Positions 15,036 to 22,089 of a stretch of DNA of 39,647 nt are shown here, in pieces. The stretch lies in assembly GCA_009379815.1 (NCBI GenBank), contig WHSY01000041.1, forward strand, positions 1 through 39,647. The letters run 5' to 3'. The number at the start of each line of letters is the position of its first letter. Positions within the stretch are counted from its first letter, which is position 1. A program made the translations under genes and the position numbers. The DNA is from Pseudonocardiaceae bacterium (GTDB taxonomy: Bacteria; Actinomycetota; Actinomycetes; Mycobacteriales; Pseudonocardiaceae). The notes below the pieces were generated by a model that saw only the letters and a list, made by a program, of their open reading frames with translations, was not told the DNA's origin and searched no databases.

Positions 15036-16532
15036 TCAGATACCCGCCGAGTTGGCGTAGTAGAGCTGGTCCTCGCGGTAACCGCCCTGGCCCATGCCGA
15101 TGGTGGAGACATCGTCGACGAACTCGATGGCCTTGACCCACTTGGCCATCTTGAAGCCGAGCTGGGTCTCGAACCGAGCCCGCAGCGGCGCGCCGTGCTC
15201 GATCGGCAGCGGCCCACCGTTCATCTCCAGCGCCAGCAGCGATTGGGTGCGCCGAGTGAGGAAGATCGGCACCGCCTCGTAGAAGTGGCCGTAGCGGCCC
15301 TCCCCCTCGGTCAGCCCCTTGTCGTCCATCGAGTACAGCACCATGTGCGTCACTTCCGGCTTCGGCTTGACGAGATCAAGCAGCCGGCCGATCGGGACCC
15401 CGCTCCACTCGGCGATCGAGTTCCAGCCCTGGATGCAGTTGTGGTTGGTGATCTGGGTCTCCCACCCGAGCTCGCGGAGCTCGTCGAGCGACAGCGACAC
15501 GGGGTTCTCGACGAGCCCTCCCACTGGTAGCCGGTAGTCGCGGAATCCGTCGGCGGCCATCCGCTCGTACTCCGGGTCGACCGGCGGGTAGCCGTTTACC
15601 CGGTGATATCCCGAGATGTCCCTGCGTGAGTAGTTCTGATGGGAGGTGAACATCCGGGACAGCAGGCCTTCGAACGGCGCGACCACGTAGCCGAGCAGGT
15701 GCTGCGCGGACCGGGGACGCAGCCTGGCGAAGACGGTCAATCCCACGTGGACGAGGCCGATCAGGACCAGACCGATCGTCCCGATCGCCACCGCGAGCGG
15801 GCGGTTGGCCTCCTCACTCCCCAGCACGATCTTGGCGAACTCTTTCGGTAACCCGTGGATGACCACCATCGCGGTGTGGAGGACGACGAAACCGACGAAC
15901 GCGAGCATCCCGAGGAAGTGCACGCTGCGGGCGCCCTGCTTGCCGCCGAAAAGCGTGGCGTACCAGGGGAAGCGGCCTATGACCGACGGCGACATCGCCG
16001 CCCCGGAGGCGATCTGCAGCGGTGCCAGCACGAACACCACCCCGAAGTAGGCGAGCTTCTGCGCCGCGTTGAAAGGCTCGCCGGGAAGCTTGGCCGGAAG
16101 CTCGAACTGCAGGTACGTGCCGATGGCCTCGACCGCGTTCGGGAAGATCGACCAGCTCGTCGGCACCAAGTAGACCCAGTAGCCGGAGGTGAACACCAGC
16201 GTCACGTAGACGATCCCGGTGGCGATCCAGAAGTGGATGGTCAGGAAGTGCCAATGCCGGCCGAGCCCGAGGTTCTTGCGTCCCGGCATGGCCACGACCG
16301 GGTTCCACGACTCCTCCTCGTCCAGCGTGATCCACGGCCGGCGGGAGTCACCGCCGTAGGCCCGCTTGGAGAACCGCGCCCACTCCCGGCCCGGAGGGCA
16401 GCCGTCGCTCCAGTACAGCTTCGGGAACGACGACAGCACCTCGATCCCCGATCGCCCGAGCATCAGCAGGAAGAAGATGTTCAGCGCGTGCGTGACGATC
16501 ACGAACCAGGGGAAATGAGGTGGTTGCGGCAC
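15036..16532 (-). CDS. Cytochrome b561-like membrane domain fused to a molybdopterin oxidoreductase
   Basis: A 498-residue fusion. The N-terminal 270 residues hold about five membrane helices with His pairs (GRHWHFLTIHFW, SVHFLGMLAFVGFVVLHTAM) that fit a b-type haem subunit. The C-terminal 200 residues match the sulfite oxidase/MsrP (YedY) molybdopterin fold, including NHNCIQGW, whose Cys at about 366 should bind Mo. It resembles MsrP and MsrQ joined in reverse order with an added b561 unit. Substrate is unknown; reduction or oxidation of a sulfur compound is a guess. GTG 16532 follows GGGAGGA. It is coupled to the GH15 gene downstream. Confidence 0.85.
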   Translation of the reverse strand: MPQPPHFPWFVIVTHALNIFFLLMLGRSGIEVLSSFPKLYWSDGCPPGREWARFSKRAYGGDSRRPWITLDEEESWNPVVAMPGRKNLGLGRHWHFLTIHFWIATGIVYVTLVFTSGYWVYLVPTSWSIFPNAVEAIGTYLQFELPAKLPGEPFNAAQKLAYFGVVFVLAPLQIASGAAMSPSVIGRFPWYATLFGGKQGARSVHFLGMLAFVGFVVLHTAMVVIHGLPKEFAKIVLGSEEANRPLAVAIGTIGLVLIGLVHVGLTVFARLRPRSAQHLLGYVVAPFEGLLSRMFTSHQNYSRRDISGYHRVNGYPPVDPEYERMAADGFRDYRLPVGGLVENPVSLSLDELRELGWETQITNHNCIQGWNSIAEWSGVPIGRLLDLVKPKPEVTHMVLYSMDDKGLTEGEGRYGHFYEAVPIFLTRRTQSLLALEMNGGPLPIEHGAPLRARFETQLGFKMAKWVKAIEFVDDVSTIGMGQGGYREDQLYYANSAGI

Positions 16533-16580
16533 GGCATCCTCCCGGCTGCTTCGAGACCATCACGGTGGGCGAGCGCGTGT

Positions 16581-16606
16581 ATACCCCACCGCAGCGGAGC
16601 GCACAC
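16581..16606 (-). promoter_or_regulatory. Possible sigma-F-like promoter for the cytochrome b/Mo gene
   Basis: On the minus strand: GTGT (16606-16603), 16 bp, GGGTAT (16586-16581), 48 bp before the GTG at 16532. The -35 is imperfect. The -10 lies inside a 7-bp inverted repeat (CGGTGGG/CCCACCG). Confidence 0.35.
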
Positions 16607-16670
16607 CTTCGCTCATGCGCGCCGGCGTCGCCGCCGCGCGCGCCCCCGCCAGCGGTGGTGTCATGGAGCA

Positions 16671-17399
16671 GTGACGGTGGACCGAGAACCTCCGGCAGGT
16701 CAGTCGATGGACCCTGCGGAGAGCCCGCAGGAGGCAGTGGCGCGGGCACGCGCCACTGTGATGCGGGGTCGGGGCCCCGGAGCCGACAAGAGCGAGACCG
16801 ACCGGTACAAACGCGAGCGCCCCACGCTCGGCCCGCTGCCCGCGCCGCTCGAACGGGAGATGGTCCATCTCCGCACCGCCGAGATGCTCAGTGGTATGGC
16901 CCGTGGCGTGGACCCGGTGTCCATCCGGAACCAGATCGACCGGGTCCGTGAGGTCTGGTCGCCCAAGCCCCCCGAGCACTCCCGCTCGGTCGCCGTGGCA
17001 CACGCCATCGTCGAGCCGGCGCCCGGCGCGGTGCCGGACACGCCCCAGCCGACGCAGCACGATCTCCGGGAACGGCAGGCGCACGCCGGCAGGCCGCGAG
17101 CGGACAGCCGGCAGCGCCCGCAGTACGCCCTGACGGCCGCGCTCGGAGCCGTCGTCGGAGTGGCTGCGACGATCACCGTGCAGGGCTGCCGCAACCGGCT
17201 CCGGGCGAGGCGAGGCGCCGCCTCGAGCGCTGAGCTCGGCCGGGTGGGATGTCACCGCAGGCGGGCTCGCTCGCTACGGGCGCTTGCCACGGCGGAACGG
17301 TCGGGCAATGGCCTCGATGATCGTCTGCACCAGCCTGATGGGAAATGTGATCACGGTCTTGATGAAGTCCAAGATCGTGTGCAGGATGCGAGCCATTGA
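16671..17399 (+). CDS. Hypothetical protein with C-terminal membrane helix
   Basis: I do not recognise the family. About 240 residues if GTG 16671 is used; ATG 16707 is an alternative. The first 100 residues are charged (ARARATVMRGRGPGADKSET; MVHLRTAEMLSGMARGVDPV) with a helix that may pair. One hydrophobic segment (ALTAALGAVVGVAATITVQG) lies near residues 160-180, followed by a basic stretch. The last 120 bp run antisense to a short minus-strand gene with a good ribosome site, and the composition there becomes shadow-like. The real product may end in the same frame, but the tail is suspect. Confidence 0.45.
   Translation: MTVDREPPAGQSMDPAESPQEAVARARATVMRGRGPGADKSETDRYKRERPTLGPLPAPLEREMVHLRTAEMLSGMARGVDPVSIRNQIDRVREVWSPKPPEHSRSVAVAHAIVEPAPGAVPDTPQPTQHDLRERQAHAGRPRADSRQRPQYALTAALGAVVGVAATITVQGCRNRLRARRGAASSAELGRVGCHRRRARSLRALATAERSGNGLDDRLHQPDGKCDHGLDEVQDRVQDASH
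17274..17396 (-). CDS. 40-aa amphipathic peptide, last gene of the diiron-oxidase operon
   Basis: A 40-residue protein: MARILHTILDFIKTV, then ITFPIRLVQTIIEAIARPF, ending RRGKRP. It has no cysteines and forms a likely amphipathic or membrane-surface helix with a strongly basic C-terminus. The ATG at 17396 follows a good GGAAAGGA ribosome site. It lies 35 bp after the stop of the EgtD-like gene on the same strand, so it may be the last gene of that operon. Function unknown; a membrane anchor or small membrane peptide is possible. A plus-strand frame overlaps it fully. Confidence 0.6.
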   Translation of the reverse strand: MARILHTILDFIKTVITFPIRLVQTIIEAIARPFRRGKRP

Positions 17400-17431
17400 T
17401 GTTCCTTTCCAGGGTGGTTGGGTTGTCAGGG

Positions 17432-18433
17432 TCATGTCCGGTGGAAGAGAAAGATCCCGTACTGCCAGACGGCATCGATCCATTGGGCCTGCAGCGCGAA
17501 CCCGCGCCGGGCGACGTCTGCGACGAATCGGGGGCGGTGGAACTTCGCCGAGAACCCTACGTTGATCGACTCGCCGGGCTGCAGGTGCAGCGTGAGGCCG
17601 AGCGCGGGCAGCGAGGCCGACTGCTCTTCGGTGGCGTAGAGGTGCCCCTCCACCACGGCGGTAGCCGGATCGTAGTGCGCGCGCGGGTAGAAATGGTCGA
17701 GCACGAAGTCAGCGCCGAAGCGCCGATTGAGATGCGTGAGGTGGTTGAGCCGGAACTCGGCGAACGCCGACCGGCCCGGCGGGTCGTTGTAGCAGGTCTC
17801 GAAGGTGTCTGCCGCCTTCTGCAGGTCAGCCGAGAGCAGAAATCGATCCCCGGGTTGCAGGGTGGTGGCGATGTCGGACAGCAGCGCGTCGCGCTCGGCG
17901 GGCGTGCTGTTGCCCAGGTTGCTGCCGAGGAACACCACGACGACGGGTTCGCGGGAACCGTTGCGGAGCCATTCGAGCCCGGCCTCGTAGCGTCCCCACA
18001 GGCCCTGCACGGCCAGGCCGGGTAGCTCGGCACGAAGCGCCGCGCCGCTGATCTCGAGCATCTCCCGGCTGACGTCGATCGGGAGGTATGTGGTCGGTCG
18101 GTGCTCGAGGCAGGCCGCCAGCAGCAGTCGGGTCTTCTTCGCGGTGCCGCTGCCCAGTTCTGCGACGCGGCCGCAGCCGATCAGATCGGCGATCTCCGCG
18201 GCGTGCCGGCCCAGCAGCCTTCGCTCCACCCGAGTCAGGTAGTAGGTGGGCAGCCGGGTGATCGCCTCGAAGAGCTGGGAGCCGAGCACGTCATAGCCGA
18301 ACCAGGCGGGGATCCGCGGCGTCGGCTCCCGCAGGCAGGCCAGCACGGCGGGGTGGTCGTCCCAGAACGCCGCCTCGTCGTCGACGGGCACGATGTCGGG
18401 GTGCCCTGCCTCGCGCGACCCGGGTCGGAGCAT
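17432..18433 (-). CDS. EgtD-like amino-acid betaine methyltransferase, altered substrate pocket
   Basis: A 333-residue member of the EgtD family, which trimethylates the alpha-amine of histidine in ergothioneine synthesis. SAM motif AELGSGTAKKTRLL starts at 91. The YD of the FGYDVLGS segment (Tyr47), the LGSNLGN loop (Asn175) and the CYND segment are kept. The EgtD pocket motif with Glu-x-Ser reads here SINVGFSAKF, so the Glu that recognises the histidine imidazole is Gly293, while Ser295 remains. The substrate may thus not be histidine. No egtB, egtA or egtC lies in the window. ATG 18433 starts 4 bp after the diiron-oxidase stop. Confidence 0.85.
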   Translation of the reverse strand: MLRPGSREAGHPDIVPVDDEAAFWDDHPAVLACLREPTPRIPAWFGYDVLGSQLFEAITRLPTYYLTRVERRLLGRHAAEIADLIGCGRVAELGSGTAKKTRLLLAACLEHRPTTYLPIDVSREMLEISGAALRAELPGLAVQGLWGRYEAGLEWLRNGSREPVVVVFLGSNLGNSTPAERDALLSDIATTLQPGDRFLLSADLQKAADTFETCYNDPPGRSAFAEFRLNHLTHLNRRFGADFVLDHFYPRAHYDPATAVVEGHLYATEEQSASLPALGLTLHLQPGESINVGFSAKFHRPRFVADVARRGFALQAQWIDAVWQYGIFLFHRT

Positions 18434-18437
18434 CGGA

Positions 18438-19454
18438 TCAGTGCCTCGTGGTCGGTGGCAGTGGCCGGCGCAGGCTGGACTCGCCGTTGGCCCACCGGCC
18501 CAGCAGCAGTTCGGACAGCCGGTCGCCGAGCAGCAAGCCGGCTCGGATACCGAACACGATGTCCGTGGCGAGCTCCGGCTCGGCGGCCAGCAGCGGGTCG
18601 AGCACGCCGCGGCGGATGATCTGCTCGTGTACCGCGTCGGCTTCGACGTGCTCGTCGTAGAAATCGATCGCGGTCGGCCCGCAGCCCAACCGGCGCATCG
18701 CCCGGACCAGCCGGTCCGAGCCGGGCGAGGAGGTCAGCTCGATCACGGCGAACTGCCCGACCAGCGCGCCGCGCAGCCCGCGGTGCAGCCCGCACAGCGA
18801 CATCAGGTTGACCTCAGCGAGGGTCGCGGCTGGTACCGCGTCGAGGTAGGCGCCGTAGGCGTCGGACAGGCCCAGTTCGACCATCATGGTGGCGAAGAGC
18901 CGGGCGTGCATCCGGTCGGGATCGCCGGCGCCGTACTCGTCGTGCTCGACGGTGACGAACGCGGCCTTGGCCGCTCCGGACAGCCGCGGGATCACCCAGG
19001 CCTGCGGGTCGGCCTCCTTGAGGTGGTAGATCGAGCGGTGCACGACGTATTCCTGCAGCTGCCACCACTCGCCGTCGCGGCGCAGGTGCTGCGTCACGCC
19101 GGCGGTGTCGACGGGCTCGACGAGCAGCGCGTCGACCTCGGCGGCGACATCGGTGCCGGGTGCGACATCGCCCCGCAGGGCGGCGAGGAACGTCCGCTCC
19201 AGCTCGCGGCGCAGGCCGAGCACCGCCGGGTCCCACTCACGGTCGTCGTCCACTCCAGCGAAGCCGCGGTAGTGCATCTCGTAGCAGCAGTACAGGGCGA
19301 GTTGCAGGTCGTCGCCATACGGGTCCGCCGCGCCGACATCGGGGATCGTGACCTGTTCTCCCCGCAGCAGGGCGAGCACGGCGGCGGAGAGCGGGCCGCG
19401 GGGCCGAGGGGGTGTCGCGGACTCGGCGGGCCGAGGCACTGTGGCGCTCAGCAC
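18438..19454 (-). CDS. Haem-oxygenase-like diiron oxidase (iron-containing redox enzyme family)
   Basis: A 338-residue all-helical protein of the haem-oxygenase-like diiron oxidase (HDO) superfamily. Likely iron ligands are Glu135 and His144 (QEYVVHRSIYHLKEADPQAW), Glu170 (TVEHDEYGAG), and His269, Asp273 and His276 (FYDEHVEADAVHE). The LFATMMVELGL segment is typical. HDO enzymes use O2 for N-oxygenation, C-C cleavage or desaturation of amino or fatty acids; the substrate here is unknown. The GTG at 19454 follows GAGGAGG and overlaps the CDGSH stop by 7 bp. The gene is translationally coupled on both sides. Confidence 0.85.
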   Translation of the reverse strand: MLSATVPRPAESATPPRPRGPLSAAVLALLRGEQVTIPDVGAADPYGDDLQLALYCCYEMHYRGFAGVDDDREWDPAVLGLRRELERTFLAALRGDVAPGTDVAAEVDALLVEPVDTAGVTQHLRRDGEWWQLQEYVVHRSIYHLKEADPQAWVIPRLSGAAKAAFVTVEHDEYGAGDPDRMHARLFATMMVELGLSDAYGAYLDAVPAATLAEVNLMSLCGLHRGLRGALVGQFAVIELTSSPGSDRLVRAMRRLGCGPTAIDFYDEHVEADAVHEQIIRRGVLDPLLAAEPELATDIVFGIRAGLLLGDRLSELLLGRWANGESSLRRPLPPTTRH

Positions 19455-19666
19455 CTGTCGTCCTCCTCACCGGTCGTTGCACGCACCTTGGTGCGATGGC
19501 TCGTGTCGCAGAAGGGGTAGCGGCGGCTGCGACGGCACCCGCACAACGCGACGACCGGGCGCTGCGAGGTCACCCGCCTTCCGTCGGCAAGCACCAGGTC
19601 CACCGGCCCGGACACCAGCACCGGCCCCTCGTCGGTCAGCACGACCCGACGCCGGTCAGCCGGCAC
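19448..19666 (-). CDS. CDGSH-type iron-sulfur protein
   Basis: A 72-residue protein with the [2Fe-2S] motif C-x-C...C-x3-H: Cys42, Cys44, Cys53 and His57 (CGCRRSRRYPFCDTSH). The Gly of CDGSH is Thr here. Such proteins move electrons or Fe-S clusters. It starts at GTG 19666, overlapping the methyltransferase stop by 11 bp, and ends inside the diiron-oxidase start. A natural role is electron supply to that oxidase, or iron delivery; this is inference from coupling. The Cys at the last residue is unpaired with the motif. Confidence 0.85.
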   Translation of the reverse strand: MPADRRRVVLTDEGPVLVSGPVDLVLADGRRVTSQRPVVALCGCRRSRRYPFCDTSHRTKVRATTGEEDDRC

Positions 19667-20315
19667 GGCGCGCCCCCACCACGACCACCAGTTCCTCGAC
19701 GGACTGCCCGGGTTCCACCAGGCCGCGGGCCTCGAGCATGGCAGCCCGAGCCCGCATGACCGGTCCGAAGGGGATCCGGCCGCGCTCGATCACCTGTCCA
19801 TCCAGCCCGGCGTCTGCCAGCCGAGCGATCGTGTGCGCCACGTTGCAGATCGCGGAGTGCACGAGCAACACCGCGCCCTCGTCGGTGAGCCGCTCGGCGG
19901 CACCGACGCAGATCCGATCCAGCAGCGCGCGGCCGTCCGGCCCGGCGTCCCAGCAACGGGCGATCCGGTACCTCGGCAACACCCCGGTCTCGGCGGGAAC
20001 ATAAGGGGGATTGGCTATGATCAAACCGAATCTCTGCTCACCGACCGGGATGAACATGTCGCCCCGGTGCACCACCACCGGGGCACGATGCAGCCGGCTG
20101 TTCAGCCAGGTCGCCGCGACCGACCGCATCGACAGGTCAACGGCCGTGACCGACGCGGCCCCGGCCCGCGACGCGGCCAGGGCCAGGGCACCGGTTCCGG
20201 TGCCGACATCCAGAACGTGCCGGCCAGCGGCGTAGTCACCGCGCTGGAGCACCTCGGTCAACAGGGCGGTATCACGCTGAGCCCGGTACACCCCGGGCGG
20301 GCGCATCAGCATCAC
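19656..20315 (-). CDS. Mtq2/HemK2-type SAM methyltransferase
   Basis: A 219-residue class I methyltransferase. SAM motif I reads VLDVGTGTGALAL at about 34-46 and the catalytic NPPYVP at 102-107, which marks enzymes that methylate a planar amide or exocyclic nitrogen (glutamine N5 in PrmC/Mtq2). The opening RPPGVYRAQRDT and the later WDAGPDGRALLDRI fit the Mtq2-like branch. It may act on a protein Gln or on a small molecule. Starts: GTG 20315 overlaps the previous stop by 4 bp (GTGA); ATG 20312 and 20306 are also possible. Confidence 0.85.
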   Translation of the reverse strand: MMLMRPPGVYRAQRDTALLTEVLQRGDYAAGRHVLDVGTGTGALALAASRAGAASVTAVDLSMRSVAATWLNSRLHRAPVVVHRGDMFIPVGEQRFGLIIANPPYVPAETGVLPRYRIARCWDAGPDGRALLDRICVGAAERLTDEGAVLLVHSAICNVAHTIARLADAGLDGQVIERGRIPFGPVMRARAAMLEARGLVEPGQSVEELVVVVGARRAG

Positions 20316-20506
20316 GCTGACTGTTTCCCCGACGTCTCGCCCCCCAAACGTGACTCGAGCTCGGTCGGCGGGTCCGCGGGCGAACCGCCCGGCGCGGTCC
20401 GCCCGTCCTGCCCGGGATCATCCGCCGGATGCTCCGCTACCTCGGCTATGGCGTCGCCGCTCACATCAAGACCGTGGATCAAGGCGACACTGATCGGGAC
20501 ATCCAT
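20312..20506 (-). CDS. Small hypothetical protein (64 aa), first gene of the diiron-oxidase operon
   Basis: A 64-residue protein I do not recognise. It starts MDVPISVALIHGLDVSGDAI, continues AEVAEHPADDPGQDG, and ends in a Gly/Ser/Thr-rich tail (LGGETSGKQSA). It is hydrophilic and acidic in the middle, with no Cys. ATG 20506 follows GGAGG at ideal spacing, which supports real coding. Its TGA overlaps the methyltransferase GTG by 4 bp. Being short and at the head of an operon of tailoring-like enzymes, it could be a precursor peptide, but the ordinary composition gives no direct support; it may be a small accessory protein. Confidence 0.6.
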   Translation of the reverse strand: MDVPISVALIHGLDVSGDAIAEVAEHPADDPGQDGRTAPGGSPADPPTELESRLGGETSGKQSA

Positions 20507-20548
20507 CTGCAACCTCCGTCGGCCGCTGGCAAGCTCTATACCAGAGCC

Positions 20549-20574
20549 ATACCCACCACCACCCGAGAACCAAC
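20549..20574 (-). promoter_or_regulatory. Sigma-F-like promoter for the diiron-oxidase operon
   Basis: Minus strand: GTTG (20574-20571), 16 bp, GGGTAT (20554-20549), 43 bp before ATG 20506. The same GTTG-N16-GGGTAY layout precedes the hemerythrin gene at 34333-34358. Confidence 0.45.
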
Positions 20575-20628
20575 ATCACGCGGGCTACTCGTCAGCGGCT
20601 GAATCTCGAGGTCGTTCACGCGGAACCA

Positions 20629-20659
20629 GGTGGTCTCATGGTGTGCATGACTGCGGACG
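20629..20659 (+). promoter_or_regulatory. 31-nt start-region element shared with the lipoprotein gene
   Basis: This stretch is identical to 25914-25944 except for one base. It contains TCATG-GTGTG-CATGA (20636-20650), an inverted repeat that includes the ATG at 20638 and at 20647. The two genes encode unrelated proteins after the shared MVCMTAD. A shared operator or translation control site is the simplest reading. Confidence 0.5.
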
Positions 20660-21075
20660 CCACACCACAACTACGGCACGTGATCGCACTGTGGGGCGCA
20701 CTTCGCGTCGGGCTCGGCACGGCGGCTCTGGTCGCGCCGCGGGCAGCATCGGCGGTCTGGGTGGGCTCCGCCCTTCCGGAGCCGACCCGCGCGGTGCTGG
20801 GGCGTGCGCTCGGTGGGCGCGACCTCGCGCTGGGCGCCGGAACGGTGGTCAGCGCGATGACGGGCGGCTCCACGACGCCCTGGATCGTGGCCAGCGGCGG
20901 GGCGGACGCGGTCGACGCCGCGGCCACGGTCGCGGCGTGGTCACAGCTGCCACCGGGCCGTCGCGAGCTCGTCGGCGTGGCTTCGGCCGGCTCGGCGCTG
21001 ACCGCGGCGGTGCTCGCGTCGCTGTCGCGGCGCGCCGGGAAGCGCCCTGATCGGGTCCGCAAGCCAGCGGGGTAG
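20638..21075 (+). CDS. Small membrane protein (DUF4267-like)
   Basis: A 145-residue protein with about four hydrophobic helices (VIALWGALRVGLGTAALVAP; LALGAGTVVSAM; a central GGADAVDAAATVAAW; VASAGSALTAAVLASL) and a basic C-terminus. The layout resembles DUF4267-type membrane proteins; function unknown. ATG 20638 has AGGTGG four bases upstream; ATG 20647 is the alternative. The first seven residues are the same as those of the lipoprotein at 25923. It converges with the next gene, with only 2 bp between stops. Confidence 0.7.
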   Translation: MVCMTADATPQLRHVIALWGALRVGLGTAALVAPRAASAVWVGSALPEPTRAVLGRALGGRDLALGAGTVVSAMTGGSTTPWIVASGGADAVDAAATVAAWSQLPPGRRELVGVASAGSALTAAVLASLSRRAGKRPDRVRKPAG

Positions 21076-21077
21076 GA

Positions 21078-21608
21078 CTACTGCGCCGGTCGGAAACGGG
21101 CGGCGCGTCGGGCGACGAGCACGTCGAGGCCGCCGACCAGCAGGTAGACCAGCGTCACGGCGAACCCGGTCAGCGGCCACGACGCGATGCCCGGCAGCTG
21201 CGACAGCGCGCTCGCGGCCCCGAGCGACGCGAGGACCGACAGCGCGTCGACCGCGCCGCTGATCATGACGACACTCTCGGGCTCGGTCCGGCCGCCGCGC
21301 TTGAACAGCCGGGAGGCCACGAGTTCGACCAGCAGGAAGGCGACCACCGCGCCCCCGGCGAACAGCACCGACTGCAGCGGGAACGACGCCTGCTGGTGTG
21401 AGCTGGTCACCAGACCGAACGCTGCCGTGATCGAGATCGAGAAGCCGTAGGCGGTCGCGTTCTGGCGCAACGTCGTGCGCACCCCGCTGCCGTATACGTG
21501 CACCGCCCGCTGGGCCTCCACCTCGGCGGCGGCAGCGGCGTCGCCGGCCGCCTTGGCGCCGTCACCGTGCTGGCCGGACCGGTCGGAGGGTGTCTCATAG
21601 CGTGACAT
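21078..21608 (-). CDS. Four-helix membrane protein, unknown function
   Basis: A 176-residue protein. The N-terminal 50 residues are hydrophilic and Ala-rich. Then come about four membrane helices (GFSISITAAFGLVT; LQSVLFAGGAVVAFLLVEL; AVDALSVLASLGAASAL; PLTGFAVTLVYLLVGGLDVL) with a basic loop between helices 2 and 3 (RLFKRGGR). I do not recognise the family. It is divergent from the plus-strand gene at 21705, and the gap holds a GGACCGG/CCGGTCC inverted repeat. Confidence 0.7.
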   Translation of the reverse strand: MSRYETPSDRSGQHGDGAKAAGDAAAAAEVEAQRAVHVYGSGVRTTLRQNATAYGFSISITAAFGLVTSSHQQASFPLQSVLFAGGAVVAFLLVELVASRLFKRGGRTEPESVVMISGAVDALSVLASLGAASALSQLPGIASWPLTGFAVTLVYLLVGGLDVLVARRAARFRPAQ

Positions 21609-21646
21609 GCCGGGTAGACGTACCAGACATCAGGTCTGCATGGGCG

Positions 21647-21670
21647 GGACCGGTCGTGGGTACCCGGTCC
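21647..21670. promoter_or_regulatory. Inverted repeat in a divergent promoter region
   Basis: GGACCGG at 21647-21653 and CCGGTCC at 21664-21670, with a 10-bp spacer holding GGGTAC. It lies between divergent starts at 21608 and 21705, so it may be an operator for both. GCAT-N16-GGGTAC in the plus direction is a weak promoter candidate. Confidence 0.35.
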
Positions 21671-21704
21671 AGGTAACCCGATACGCGGTGAAGGGGACGC
21701 AGCC

Positions 21705-22040
21705 ATGCCTCAGCAGGCCTGGAACAACAAGCGCGAACGGCAGTACGAGCACGTCAAGAGCTCGGCCGAGGAGAAGGGCAGCAGCGAAGGACGCGCCGAG
21801 GAGATCGCCGCGCGCACGGTCAACAAGAACCGCGCTCGCACCGGCGAGGCCGACGAGGCGAGCACGACGTCCACCCAGGACATCTCGCCGCAGCGCCGGG
21901 GCGGGATCCGCTCCGGGAACCGCATCGGCCCCGGCGGCCGCACCAAGGACCAGCTCTACGACGACGCACGCCGCCAGGGCATCACAGGCCGCTCCTCGAT
22001 GACCAAGAAGCAGCTCGAGCAAGCGCTGGACTCGCGCTGA
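21705..22040 (+). CDS. Plasmid-stabilisation-like protein with SAP/Rho-N-type C-terminus
   Basis: A 111-residue, very hydrophilic protein. Homologues are often annotated as plasmid stabilization protein, a label of unclear meaning. The first 70 residues are charged and probably disordered (NNKRERQYEHVKSSAEEKG). The last 35 (TKDQLYDDARRQGITGRSSM, then TKKQLEQAL) match the helix-extended-loop-helix of SAP/Rho N-terminal motifs, which bind nucleic acid. ATG 21705 follows GAAGGGGA. Role inferred: small nucleic-acid-binding stress protein. Confidence 0.75.
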   Translation: MPQQAWNNKRERQYEHVKSSAEEKGSSEGRAEEIAARTVNKNRARTGEADEASTTSTQDISPQRRGGIRSGNRIGPGGRTKDQLYDDARRQGITGRSSMTKKQLEQALDSR

Positions 22041-22089
22041 CCAACGCCCACGCAGCACTGGCCCGGCGCGGACCAGGGTGCGGTACCAG

